DNA from: JBDWFY01 sp039976075
GTDB taxonomy: Bacteria; Pseudomonadota; Alphaproteobacteria; Rhizobiales; Stappiaceae
Assembly (NCBI GenBank): GCA_039976075.1
Contig: JBDWFY010000001.1
Location: forward strand, 1,302,001-1,366,000
DNA length: 64,000 bases
Direction of reading: 5' to 3'
Made by a program: the position numbers and the translations under genes. Position 1 is the first letter of the stretch. Each line of letters begins with the position of its first letter. Below are positions 52,456 through 63,600 of the stretch, in pieces. The notes below the pieces were generated by a model that had not been told where the DNA came from, ran no database searches, and was given only the letters and a program-made list of their open reading frames with translations.

Positions 52456-54243
52456 ATGCGAATATTAGTTTTAATATTGCTCGCCATATTCGCGATTAAT
52501 TCAGCTCTTGCAGATGAAAGCACAAAAACCGCTACCGAAGCGGTCTCAAGAGAGTTTGGCATACCGATAGTTGCTGATCACCTGCTCCTACCAGGCTATG
52601 CAAATGGTGGAGACATTCAGAAAGACGCTCGCCCTCTAAAGCAGCAAAATTCTGACATTTTACGTCGGTGGCGACTGTACATTTCAATGTACAATTTTCT
52701 CAATGGTCCATCGAAATACCAGCACAGTGCAAAGATGGCGAACTTAGTTTTGAATGATCAGCAAAAATTGTTTGCACTCGATGAATTTGGCATCTCAGGC
52801 GTATTGGAAAGATCGCACGGCATACCAAATCGAGACGATCATCTGGAATCCTTCTCAATTGGACTGAGGGGATTAAATGAATTTGACCAAATGCGGTTCA
52901 ATGACTGGGTTCGCTCCATCGCGGAAAAAACTTTTCCTTCTGCAAAGCATCAGTCTGTTTTAGTTAATTCGATAGGGACCGTCCGCTTCAAAAAATACAA
53001 CTTCGCGCAACGGGTTATGCCAATTGGAACAGCCCACTTTTTCAGCTTGGGAGGATTACTTCCGGTATCAAAACTTGGAGACGCTCGGTTCAATGTGGTT
53101 TTATTAAATCGTGCATGGAAACCTTCGATGCGTATGGATCCGAAAGTCGCTGAGATGATTGTGGGAGCGACCGATCAGCGATTTAGATCGGTCTATTTGT
53201 CAGTGCGCGGTCAATTGAATTTGTATTCATATAAAAAAGCAGGCTCTACAAATCCTGTACCAGCGATTGATGTTTCATCGGTATATATGAGCTACGATCC
53301 GCTCGGTAAGCATCCAGTGTTTGCTAAGCTGACAGTCGATGAAGTGATGCGGGACTTAATCGCTGAGAAAGATGCAAAGGCGGTTGCAGAAAGTGAAAAA
53401 AAACGAAGAGCTGAGGAAGCAGAAATTGCGAAATCCGAGGCGGCCAATAAAGCCCGGTTGGTGAGTTTTCCCGATCGAACGTTAGACTTTCTTGGTGTTT
53501 CACTGGGTATGCCGATTGGGCGGGCAGTTGAAATGTTGAAGAGCCGAATGGGGAGCGACATACAAATCGCACTTGACACTGGTGCACCGGTTCGGCTGCC
53601 GCGCCATTGTAGAGAGGTCGCAGAGGCAGGAACTGGCGGGTCGACCAAATTTAAAATGCAAGCTGATCTACGAAGGCGGATGTCAGGTCAGTCGTCCACT
53701 GCCGAGCAGTTAAGATCAGATTTCAATGCAAATCGAGACGCATTGATCGCGCAGTTACCGAATGATTGTAAAATTGCTATGATGCCTATCTTTAGAGTGG
53801 CCGCTCAGGTTGTTAAGGGACGAGGTCGCCAGCGCGACGTTTTCGTACTCTACTCTTCGGGATTGCCAGGAGCATCTGAGAACGTCGTCGCGATATCGCG
53901 ACAGATGTCAAATAAGCAAATCGATTTTCGAGTTCCTCTCGAGAAAAAATACGGAGATGTAGCAATCAAGTCGCGGTATGTGACCACATGGTTCGAGACT
54001 GACGATATGCATAACTATGTAACTGTGGATCAACAACGGCTAGATGATTGTATTGCTGATACGCCTTGGCCCATAGACAACCAGTTTTATCCTGGCCTAT
54101 TCAAAGTCAATTGCGGACGATACATAGCTAGCCGTAAGAACTCCGCATATGCCGTGGACACCTCTTACGTCCTATCCGCTGCGGATCAAATCCAAAAACT
54201 CGTTGTTAGCAAAAGTCAAGATGAGGTCAAAATTGATTTTTGA
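52456..54243 (+). CDS. Large secreted protein of unknown function
   Basis: 595 residues with a signal peptide (ILVLILLAIFAINSALA). The N-terminal half is globular with no motif I recognise; residues 310-340 form a charged coiled coil (AESEKKRRAEEAEIAKSEAA); the C-terminal part starts with FLGVSLGMPIGRAVEMLKSR, a segment common in periplasmic proteins of Rhizobiales, and has several cysteines. AAGGAAA precedes the ATG. Operon with the propeller protein before it. Base composition is clearly more AT-rich than in the core genes, suggesting acquisition. Confidence 0.7.
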   Translation: MRILVLILLAIFAINSALADESTKTATEAVSREFGIPIVADHLLLPGYANGGDIQKDARPLKQQNSDILRRWRLYISMYNFLNGPSKYQHSAKMANLVLNDQQKLFALDEFGISGVLERSHGIPNRDDHLESFSIGLRGLNEFDQMRFNDWVRSIAEKTFPSAKHQSVLVNSIGTVRFKKYNFAQRVMPIGTAHFFSLGGLLPVSKLGDARFNVVLLNRAWKPSMRMDPKVAEMIVGATDQRFRSVYLSVRGQLNLYSYKKAGSTNPVPAIDVSSVYMSYDPLGKHPVFAKLTVDEVMRDLIAEKDAKAVAESEKKRRAEEAEIAKSEAANKARLVSFPDRTLDFLGVSLGMPIGRAVEMLKSRMGSDIQIALDTGAPVRLPRHCREVAEAGTGGSTKFKMQADLRRRMSGQSSTAEQLRSDFNANRDALIAQLPNDCKIAMMPIFRVAAQVVKGRGRQRDVFVLYSSGLPGASENVVAISRQMSNKQIDFRVPLEKKYGDVAIKSRYVTTWFETDDMHNYVTVDQQRLDDCIADTPWPIDNQFYPGLFKVNCGRYIASRKNSAYAVDTSYVLSAADQIQKLVVSKSQDEVKIDF

Positions 54244-54263
54244 AAATAGTGACTATCGCCAGA

Positions 54264-54629
54264 TCAATGCTTGATCTCAGAGCCTGCTTCTTCGTCGCTA
54301 TCAGGTAGCTGCCTGATTGATGGTCTTGACCCTTGAACTGGTCCGAATGATTTGCCGATTTCTCGATCACGCTCTGCCTTGGGGCCCCGGCCCTCCACAA
54401 CTGTGCGTCGACACTCTTCAGCGCGTTCTCTTGCCGTTGCCAAAGAAATGGCCGGATAAGAACCAAGTCCCATTTCTCGAACACGTTTATTTACGGTCCA
54501 ACGGTAAATCCAGTGCTTTATTCCTGAGTGAGTGACATTCAATATAAAGCCGCCTCCGTCAAAGAGCCGTCCTCTCACCTTATGCTTTTCGCACTTGGTT
54601 GCTGTCAGTCCGTTTCGTCCGCTGCCCAT
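54264..54629 (-). pseudogene. Tyrosine integrase fragment (P4 type, N-terminal domain)
   Basis: About 120 codons. The first 85 match the arm-binding DUF4102 domain of P4-like integrases: LTATKCEKHKVRGRLFDGGG, LNVTHSGIKHWIYRWTVNK, MGLGSYPAISLATARERAEE. After about residue 80 the similarity breaks off, and no catalytic domain (R..HxxR..Y) is found in any frame downstream, where an out-of-frame piece overlaps. Normal integrases have about 400 residues, so this is a dead remnant. It starts 134 bp from a tRNA-Ser 3' end copy, the usual position of int beside its att site. Confidence 0.82.
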
Positions 54630-54762
54630 TTCGAGCCGCCGCTCTTTCTTTGAATCTTTTTTATCACGCAGATGGCAGCAAACAATGTCGAACAAAATAC
54701 AAAAAAAATCCTCAAAAGCTGGGGCTTTTATTAACGACAGTGAATTTGGAGGATTGGAGTTC

Positions 54763-54778
54763 TGGCGGAGACGGAGGG
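54763..54778 (-). other. att remnant: 3' end of a serine tRNA
   Basis: On the minus strand CCCTCCGTCTCCGCCA, identical in form to the last 16 nt of bacterial tRNA-Ser genes (T-stem end, acceptor strand, discriminator G, CCA). The rest of the tRNA is absent, as in the distal att copy left by an element integrated into a tRNA gene. Confidence 0.65.
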
Positions 54779-54991
54779 CGTCTAATCAATCATATAAGTC
54801 ATTGGATTTATTCACTATAATACCGTGAAATACATTAAAATCTTTCTTTTAATCTTTCTTTCGATCAAAGTGCCAACCTCAAAATACCTTACTGTAAGCC
54901 TGAATCGAGGAGAATTTAGACCTCACTACACATGATTGCAGGAATCACCTACTTTCAACCATTATTTCAGAAATATGGAACGGGTAAATTG

Positions 54992-55213
54992 ATGGGTATC
55001 AGCATTTGGCAAATTGTAATTATCATTTTTTGGTTCGTTCTCATTGGCTATCCAATAGCGCGGATAATCGGACGTATCGGTTTTTCTCGTTGGACGGTAA
55101 TATTGGCATTCGTCCCCATAGTGAATTTGGTTTTCCTCTGGGTGCTGGCGTTCGTCAAATGGCCGGTGGAAGAATATAATGATCCTGCTGCAAACCCAAG
55201 AACGTTTGAATAA
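54992..55213 (+). CDS. Small membrane protein, two helices
   Basis: 73 residues with two membrane segments (IWQIVIIIFWFVLIGYPIA and TVILAFVPIVNLVFLWVLAF) separated by IGRIGFSRW, and a final KWP. This is a familiar small-membrane-protein layout in Proteobacteria, of unknown function. The ATG at 54992 follows GGGTAA; the one at 54932 would add 20 residues and lacks a ribosome site at the right distance. Confidence 0.6.
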   Translation: MGISIWQIVIIIFWFVLIGYPIARIIGRIGFSRWTVILAFVPIVNLVFLWVLAFVKWPVEEYNDPAANPRTFE

Positions 55214-55422
55214 ATCTGGTTATGACGTTTTGGTGTATCGGCTCAGCCAATCATTGACGGACATGGGATCGCTGTATCGATTGCCCTCAAATGCCTTCAT
55301 GAACACCGCGCCGAAATGTTGTCATTTGTATTCATTCTTGCATGAAAAGGTATGGAGATGGTCTCTATACCTTTCGGCAATGGACTTTGAAATGCATTAA
55401 ATCGCTTTCATTCGAATTGAGG

Positions 55423-55836
55423 TCACGATTGACGGCGGTCCGTCTTCCTAATCAGCAAGCCAAGATCCCGGGCAATGATATTCGCATTCAGCAGGCCAGC
55501 GGCAGCGCCGGTAAATTTCTGATTTCGGATAATTTCCTCTACACGCGTTATGACGTTGGAAAAACCTTCGCGGCTTCTCCATGCAAACCAAGTTGATCTG
55601 TCGATATCGAGAAAGGTGCAAAGCCCGGCTATAGTCATGGCCCGCATTTTGCTGACCTTTGTCCAGGCGATTATCCCTGCGAAGTTAAAGATTTTCTCTT
55701 CCTGAAGCGGATTATCATCCACCCACTGGAAATACTCTTCGCAGACATTGAGAAGCTGAACCGGATCTTTGAACTTTGGAGTTCGCCCATGCTTGCTTCT
55801 GGCTTTCCAATATTCGTTACCAACGGGAGCGGCCAT
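55423..55836 (-). CDS. Phage terminase small subunit
   Basis: 137 residues. Family features of DNA-packaging small subunits: start AAPVGNEYWKARSKHGR, the helical segment VCEEYFQWVDDNPL, MRAMTIAGLCTFLDIDRSTW with the DNA-binding helix-turn-helix, and the conserved end FTGAAAGLLNANIIARDLGL. It appears complete. TerS recognises the pac/cos site and feeds DNA to TerL, but no terL follows; the next 200 bp are empty. GGAG precedes the ATG at 55836. It is either a leftover of a prophage or the packaging-redirecting TerS of a phage satellite. Confidence 0.85.
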   Translation of the reverse strand: MAAPVGNEYWKARSKHGRTPKFKDPVQLLNVCEEYFQWVDDNPLQEEKIFNFAGIIAWTKVSKMRAMTIAGLCTFLDIDRSTWFAWRSREGFSNVITRVEEIIRNQKFTGAAAGLLNANIIARDLGLLIRKTDRRQS

Positions 55837-55852
55837 AACGATCACTCCGCCT

Positions 55853-56044
55853 TCAGTTCACCAGTTCGCCGGACGTGTCCCAGGCGGCAAGCGCTTCCTT
55901 GCGCCATTGGACGTGAACCATGTTGATAAAGCACAAGACCATTTCCCAAAAGCTCTTATCGGCTTCATTTCCAGTGACCGCGGCATCAGCAATCATTTTG
56001 ATCGCTTCCTGATCTGCATCGGGGCCAAACAGATCGAGGCACAT
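55853..56044 (-). CDS. Small phage-associated protein, unknown
   Basis: 63 residues, acidic with a Trp-rich centre (KSFWEMVLCFINMVHVQWRK). It ends 16 bp before the terminase gene and overlaps the gene before it, the tight packing usual in phage modules. Possibly the frameshifted end of that upstream gene. Unknown function. Confidence 0.4.
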   Translation of the reverse strand: MCLDLFGPDADQEAIKMIADAAVTGNEADKSFWEMVLCFINMVHVQWRKEALAAWDTSGELVN

Positions 56045-56219
56045 TTCCGCTGCAGTCTGTGGTGTCGATACTTCCCATAACTGCGCCGACTGCGCTCAAG
56101 CCTTCACCGACATTCCGCAGCGTTCGTGACTTCGCTCGCATGAGTGAATTTGCAAGGTCACGTTTGCGCTTGATCGACTTGAGTGTTTCGCCCTCTTCGG
56201 GGTTGAAAATGAAGGTCAT
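55986..56219 (-). CDS. Small phage-type protein, probably truncated
   Basis: 77 residues. FNPEEGETLKSIKRKRDLAN and NVGEGLSAVGAVMGS recall the N terminus of a structural or lysis-region protein found in rhizobial prophages, which is normally longer. The similarity stops after GAVMGS, so a deletion or frameshift has probably joined it to unrelated sequence. GAGGCGGG precedes the ATG at 56219. Confidence 0.4.
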   Translation of the reverse strand: MTFIFNPEEGETLKSIKRKRDLANSLMRAKSRTLRNVGEGLSAVGAVMGSIDTTDCSGNVPRSVWPRCRSGSDQNDC

Positions 56220-57137
56220 TGCCCGCCTCAAAAATTGATCTCAATCTTGGCGGATATTCTACCTTTGTTCTCGCAAGGGAACAAGGGTTTCCGCCGGTTA
56301 TGGCCGGGTATATGGCTTTGAAATGGAGAAGGTTTTAATGTTTCAAGCGGTGCGAATGTTGTTCAAGCAATGTCAGCTTTTGTCAGGTTCCCCATGGGGT
56401 CTTACATTGCACCGTTATTTGACCGTTTGTTTATTATACCGATAGGCAGATAGGTGCGCTCAGATGTAATAGCTGAGATCCTATCTGACAGAAAGTTTCA
56501 GGTTTCAGAACGGACGCTGCCGTACTCCTTTTCCAATACCGGTTCTGACCACGGAACGGTCGTTCGTACTTAGTGCAGCAAATGGCCGGATCGAGCCCAT
56601 TTGGTAAATTTTCGGCGTTGCGCTTAGCGACTGAACCTAGATGGAAAGCGGGCATTCAATGAGATGAAAATGGTTGTGTGTTCTACGGAACTTCTAGCAC
56701 GCGCAAGTTTCGTGTTGGCTGAACCTCTTAATTATTTGGCCAGCGTTTATTCAATGCGAATTTTGATTTTTTTGGTTGCATCAGATTCAGTTGTCTTAAC
56801 CGGAAATTCCGACGTTCTCAGTAATCAACTGAAAAATATCATAAATTTCGACATATATTCACACCAATGAATTGTGATAATTTCGTGAATTGTCAAAAAT
56901 GACAATTGAAATCCATACTCACTAAAAGTGTATGTTAGAAAAAAACAATTCAATTTTAGGAGCTTCGTTTGCGATAGGAACATACTTATTTGAAATGCGA
57001 TTTTAAACTGTCTGACTGACAATTTGCCTTGTGGCATGCCCGGCCCAACAAGGAATTTTTCCCATCATTTGCACCTTTCAGATTGATTTACTTAAGATGA
57101 TGATAGCAGCCTCTTTTCTTTTATCATGAGGAAATAT
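56220..57137 (+). other. About 900 bp without a supported gene
   Basis: From the phage remnant to the type I secretion operon. Base composition falls towards AT to the right. Frames at 56434-56655 and 56664-56870 lack ribosome sites and recognisable features. The operon promoter should lie near 57080-57120, but I see no strong match. Confidence 0.5.
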
Positions 57138-57635
57138 ATGACGAAATTTATGCGGCTTAACAACGGGACTGCTCGGTTCTTATTGCTCACGGCCATGACC
57201 CTGGCATTCACCCAAGGCCATGCGAGCGCTGCGCTCTGTTCACTGAGTTCCGACCGCGAAATCGTTGACGCTGTAATTGAGCGCTATGTTCAACTGGGTG
57301 CTTCTCAACGAGCTTACATCGCGGAAGGTAGATGCCCCCCGGGAAGTGGCCATCTCGCGCAGCCCCCATGCGTAAATTACTACCCCTATTCCTCGGTCGA
57401 GGACTTTAGAGAGAAAAATCCAGATTGTTGCTCAATTTTGACCGATATTCCGGGAGATGAGGCACATACATATCGTCCGAATATTCGCGGCGAGAAAAAC
57501 CCAAAAATGTATTTGGTCAATGTTCAATTCAATGCTTGGTCGAAACGATCGAATGGAACAATCTACAGTTACAAAAAAGAGAATAATATTACAATAGATT
57601 GCAATGGAAATTTCCCAGACACAGACGTTAAATAA
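57138..57635 (+). CDS. Secreted cysteine-rich protein preceding the RTX gene
   Basis: 165 residues with a signal peptide (FLLLTAMTLAFTQGHASA) and about eight cysteines in the mature part (GRCPPGSGHLAQPPCV, NPDCCSIL), so disulfide-bonded in the periplasm. No family recognised. GAGG lies 6 bp before the ATG at 57138; the ATG at 57126 overlaps that ribosome site. It ends 8 bp before the RTX gene and belongs to the same operon, so it may be a chaperone, immunity or surface partner of the RTX protein; that is inference from position. Confidence 0.7.
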   Translation: MTKFMRLNNGTARFLLLTAMTLAFTQGHASAALCSLSSDREIVDAVIERYVQLGASQRAYIAEGRCPPGSGHLAQPPCVNYYPYSSVEDFREKNPDCCSILTDIPGDEAHTYRPNIRGEKNPKMYLVNVQFNAWSKRSNGTIYSYKKENNITIDCNGNFPDTDVK

Positions 57636-57643
57636 GGATCGTT

Positions 57644-60600
57644 ATGCAAATTTCGCAAGAAACAAAAGACATCGTACTTGGGTATCTTTACGGGGACACA
57701 ACTAAACCTGCGGATATGTCTAGTGATTCCTTAATTCGCGATCAGACATTGAGTGCGGCCCAGCAATTTATTTATTACAAAGATGTTGAAGAATACATGG
57801 CCGGGCCCGGCAGGTTTGCGCTAGGAAGTATGTCTTCACTTGTAGACCAGTTTTTTCGTCCTGAGGCACATCAAGGCCTGCCGACACTGCAGCCTGGTGT
57901 TTACACCAAGACGCAACTGGCCAGCCTTTACAACAATGATAGCTATGGCATAAATTTTCAGCAATACGATTACCAAGACAGCATTGATGACTTGGCTGAA
58001 AGAACGTGGACTTGGAATTCAACGGCAATAAAACTAGCTGACGATGTTCAATTCGTTGTTGATGCTAACGGTAACCGGTTCATTGACAACTACTACCTTG
58101 TGCCTCGCTATAATAGCGAGAATTTTGACTTCGATACAAATGATTTTCTACTGAATATCACGGCCGATTATGTTCAGGATCTCATGGATCTCTCTAGGAT
58201 CGGACGGACAGTAGAAATTGAGTTTACGGGCGGTGTTTCTTCAAGAATAACCTACACTCTGCAAGACTTTCAAAACGATCGAAACCTAGAGAGTCAGCAG
58301 TTTAATCCCACACCAAATTTATTGCCAAAGATCAATGATTTGCTAGATCAGCTTTGGGATTCAGACATCACTCAGTTTGTGCATGAAGGCAAACCGGTGC
58401 TTTACGGCACAAAAGGCGATGACTTGTTGTTGGCCAAAAAAGTAGAAGAAAATTCCTATTTCTCAGACGAACTAGAGCAAGATGTGCACCTCATCGGGGG
58501 CGACGGAAACGACCTATTGCTGGGAATGAAAGGTAGAGATCGTCTCGATGGTGGAAAAGATAACGACGTTCTGCTCGGTGGTGGAAATGAAGATCAGCTG
58601 CAAAATATAGAAAACGCAAATCAATTTGATTTGGCAAGTCAGTATTTCGCTTCAGATGAAGACAAAGATATACTAAATGGAGGCTTGGGAGACGATACAT
58701 ATTATATTTTGAGTACCCAAAAGGTTCTCTCTAATTCTATTAACTGGGGGGACCAATCTGCTTCCGGTAATCCGCTTTCGCATTTCGATGTTGTTTTCAC
58801 TTGGGAGGATGGCAGTAATGCCGCCCAAAAAAGTTTTGATCCCTCAACTGTACCGAATATCGACAGCATTATTGATGAAGATGGAAAGGGCGAGATATTA
58901 CTGAATACGAGGGACATCGATAGCAATGCCCGCCTATTTAAATTCAGCAACCCCGGTCAATTGCTAAAACTGCAAGATGGCGTCGATATTAATATCGGTT
59001 GGGATGTTTACGTCAAAAACGACGGCAGTGGAGAGGATGTATTCTTTATACAGGATGGCCAGAAGCTGTACGGTTTTTCCGGCGTTTTGGCCGAAGCCGG
59101 CGCCGGATATGCCGATCATTGGGGCGGGTTGCATGCACACTTTGTGATTGAAGACTTCTCTGACGGCGACTTCGGGATCGATCTTGCAGGAGCCGAACCG
59201 ATGAGCTCCGGAGGAACTGGCGGACCGGGGTCCGGTAGCGGCGCTTCCGGCGGTTCTGGTGGATCGAATACAAACGGTGGCGGAGCTGGACCAGGCTGGG
59301 CAATTTCTTCAGCAGCGTTCCATTCCCCAGTAATTTCTCCGTTAGTTTTTGATCTCGATGGTGATGGTCTTGAGACAATCACGCTCGACAATGCGACTGC
59401 CTATTTCGATCTCGACAATGACGGGTTTGCAGAAAAGACAGCCTGGATCGCTCCGGATGACGGCTTTCTTGCCTATGATGCCAATGGTAACGGCACCATT
59501 GACGACAATTCCGAACTGTTCGGCAGCGGCGATGTCGATGGCTTTTCGATACTCGCGGCGCACGATTCAAACGGCGACGGCCTGATCAATGCCAGTGATA
59601 CGATTTTCAATGATTTGAGGGTTTGGCAGGACGCGAACGGTGACGGTGTATCGGCTTCCGGAGAGCTGATCTCGCTGACACAGGCTGGTATCACAGAAAT
59701 CAACTTGTCAGCCGACTATGTCGATAACTGGATTGATGCGGGCTGGATCAGCCATTCAAGTGGCTACACGCAGACCAGCGGAGCAACGGGAACGATTTAC
59801 GATATTTGGTTCGAAAACGATCAAATGCTCTCTGTCGATCGTAACGGTACGAGCGTGACAATTACCAATCCGGACGTGCTTGCTCTGCCCGACCTTGCCG
59901 GATACGGAACAGTCACCGATCTCCAAATTGCGCTCAACAGCGATGATGCGCTCCGCCTTGAGCTCAAGGCGCTGGTTGAGGGTTCGGTCAATCTGACCCA
60001 GGCAGAACTTTGGAGCCAGGCGGAAGCTTTCCTTTTGAAATGGGTCGGTGTCGATCAGATCGCAACGGGCAGCCGCGGTCAGCATGTTGATGCACAGCAT
60101 CTGGAATTCCTGGAGGCTCTGCATGGTGTTGACTTTGAAGCGGTTGGTGGTGCTTCTGACCCGGGCTATCGTGCCGGTGCGGATCTTGAGATCTACTACA
60201 CGACTGTCATCAACTCTTATATTGCCAAACTGATCATCCAGATCCCGGATGCTCTGTCAGCTCTCTCTGGTGATCCTGCGGACGGTGCAACGAGCTTCTA
60301 TGCGTCCTTCGCAAGTTTGAATTATCAAGTGGACAGCGATAGTCTATCAGGCGATTTTTCTGCAGTATTGACAGAAATCAAGGATGATCTAGCGCAACAA
60401 TCTGCTGGCGGCAATATTGACGGCTTTCTCCGGCATATGGAGATTTTCAGTGCCCTGAGAACGGATCTCGGCAACAGCGATGCCGCCTTTACTGGTTGGC
60501 TTTCCCTCAAAATGATGTTTGGTGGCTTCGAGCAGCAATATGTAATGATCGCTCGCGAAATATTGGAAACAACCGGTATCCTCTCCGGTACCACCGGTTC

Positions 60601-63600
60601 TGATACGATCGATGGCACAATCCTAAACGACTTCGTCTACGGAGCAGTCGGTGACGACACACTCTCAGGTGGCACGGGTAACGATGTCTATCTGTATAAT
60701 CTGGGTGATGGTGCCGATGTCATTTCCGATGGTTATCTGAGTGGCAATGCCGATAAACTGCTACTGGGTATCGGAATTGTGCCGAATGAAGTCACCATCA
60801 CCCGATCTTCGACCAATCCCGATGATGTCACACTCACCTTCAGTGACGGCGGAACTGTTCTGCTGAAGGAACAAGTCCGGCAGGGTGATGGCTTTGGCGT
60901 TGAAGAAATCATCTTTGTTGATGGAACAACTTGGACCGATGCAACGATAAGGGAAATGCTTCTCGCCGCTTCTCAAACTGATGGCGATGACAGCGTTCTG
61001 GGTTATAACGGTGAGGATGATACACTCCAGGGCGGTCTTGGCAACGACAACCTGGATGGCCTGCAGGGCGATGACACCTATGTCTATAGTCTCGGTGATG
61101 GCGCCGATACGATCTCAGAAGGCTTCAACGCCGGTACTGCGGACAAATTGCAACTTGGCGCCGGCATTCTGCCTGTTGAGGTGACTGTAACTCGATCCGC
61201 CAGCAATCCCGATGATGTAACACTGACCTTCAGTGATGGCGGAACCATTCTGCTCAAAGAGCAGGTCCGTCAGGGGAGCGGGTTTGGCGTCGAGGAAATC
61301 ATCTTTGATGATGGTACGATCTGGACCAAGGCAACGATCCGCTCAATGGTTCTTTCCGCTTCCCAGACCGATGGCGATGACACGGTGCTTGGCTTCAATG
61401 GCGAGGACGACACGCTTGAGGGCGGTCTTGGTAATGATGATCTGGATGGTCTGCAAGGTGATGACACCTATATCTATAGCCTTGGCGATGGCGCCGATAC
61501 CATCTCTGAAGGCTACAACAGCGGGACTGTGGACAAACTGCAACTTGGTGCGAGCATTCTTCCAGCTGAAGTCACTGTCACCCGGTCCGTCATTGATCCC
61601 GATGACGTCACACTGACTATGAGCGACGGCGGTACTATTTTGCTCAAAGAGCAGGTTCGACAGGGTAGCGACTATGGTGTCGAGGAAATCATCTTCGATG
61701 ATGGAACGATCTGGACCAAGGCAACACTCCAGACGATGCTTATTGCTGCCTCTCAGACCGCTGGCGATGACACGGTGCTGGGCTTCAATGGCGAGGACGA
61801 TACGCTTGAGGGCGGTCTTGGCAATGACGATCTGAATGGCCTGCAAGGTGACGACACCTACATCTATAATCTTGGAGATGGTTCCGACACGATCACCGAA
61901 GCGTTCCTTGGGGGATCTCTTGACAAGTTGCAACTGGGTGCCGGGATCACGGTGGCGAGTGTCACGTTGGCTGCATCCTCAACCGATGCAGATGACGCGG
62001 TTCTGACGTTCAGCGATGGCGGTACGATTACGCTTATCAAGCAGCTCAATACCGGTTCTCATTACGGCGTTGAGGAAATCATCTTCGCGGACGGTACCGT
62101 GTGGACAAAGTCCGATGTGATTGCGACGATTGCCGGACAATCCGGCGGTTCAAGCAGTACCATCACACATGATGGCACAGCTGCGGGAGAGACCATCAAC
62201 GGAACAGCCGATGACGATGTTATCCGTGGTCAAGGGGGTGACGATACGCTTAACGGCAAGCAGGGCAACGACACCTATCTCTACAGCTCAGGCGACGGTA
62301 ACGACTTCCTGGATGATCAGGATACATCGACGACCTCGGTTGATATTCTGAAACTGACAGATCTGACGACGGCTGATGTGACGCTCTCGCGGGAAGGCAA
62401 TGACCTTATCGTCACGACGATCGCGACGGGTGAACGGATTCAAGTTGACGATCAGTTCTATTCTGCCAGTTACAACTACGGTGTCGAACAGCTCCAGTTC
62501 GTTGACGGAACCATCTGGGATCGAGACAAGATGAAGTTGGAAGCCTGGTATCGTGGAACCGATCAGGCTGAAACGATCAATGCCAGCACCACGGACGATA
62601 CAATTGACGGTGGTTTAGGTGATGACACACTGAATGGCAAAGCAGGTAACGACACTTACGTCTACAGCTCTGGCGATGGAAACGACTTCCTTGATGATCA
62701 GGATACCTCGACGACCTCGGTAGATATCCTGAAGCTGACGGATTTGAACGCAGCCGATGTGACTCTGTCGCGTGAAGGCAATGATCTGTTCGTTATGACG
62801 ATCGCCACCGGTGAGAAAATACAGGTCGACGATCAGTTCTACTCAGCCAACTACAATTATGGCATTGAGCAGATAGTTTTTGCAGATGGTTCCATTCTGG
62901 ATCGCGCGCAAATCAAGGACGCGGCCTGGTATCGTGGAACCGATCAGGCCGATACGATCAATGCCAGCACCACGGACGACACACTCGACGGTGGTCTGGG
63001 TGATGACACCCTGAACGGCAAAGCCGGCAGCGATACCTATATCTATCGTTCCGGTGATGGCAATGACTTCCTCGACGATCAGGATATCTCGACGACCTCA
63101 GTTGATATTCTGAAACTGACAGATCTGAATGCTGCTGATGTCACTCTGTCCAAGCTGGGCAACGACCTGATCGTAACGACAGATGCGAACGGTCAGACAA
63201 TTCAGTTGGACGACCAGTTCTACTCGACCAATTACAATTATGGCGTTGAGCAGATTGCGTTTGCAGACGGGTCGACCATTGATCGGGACGGTATCCGGCA
63301 GATGGTGGTGGATGATCAGCAGACTTCCGGTGCCGATCAGATCACTGGCTTCTCCAATCAGGACGACACGTTCATCTTTGTTGGTTCTGATTTTGGCCAT
63401 GACACCGTCACGGACTTCGAAGCCGGAACATCGGATGGTGATGTCGTCGAGTTCGATACCAATGTGTTTGGAGCTTATGCGGATCTGTTGGCTGCGGCAG
63501 CGGATGACGGCACCGATACGACGATCACCATTGATGCGGATTCATCGGTTGTTCTGAAAGACGTCGTAATCGCCGATCTTCACCAGGATGATTTCCGTTT

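Larger units (their letters stand above)
54264..56219. mobile_element. Remnant of a phage or phage satellite integrated at tRNA-Ser
   Basis: Three marks lie within 2 kb: an N-terminal fragment of a P4-type integrase, a 16-bp copy of a serine-tRNA 3' end next to it, and a phage TerS with two small phage-type genes. No large terminase, capsid, portal or replication gene is present. A small unrelated membrane protein gene lies in between. Borders are approximate. Confidence 0.6.

Noticed and set aside
54227..54484. 85-codon minus-strand frame as a separate gene
   Set aside because: It overlaps the integrase fragment in another frame and is its shadow; no catalytic integrase residues are in it.
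60581..63307. Repeat array as CRISPR or satellite DNA
   Set aside because: The repeats are in frame, 381-390 bp long, and encode RTX and HCBP-related units of one protein.
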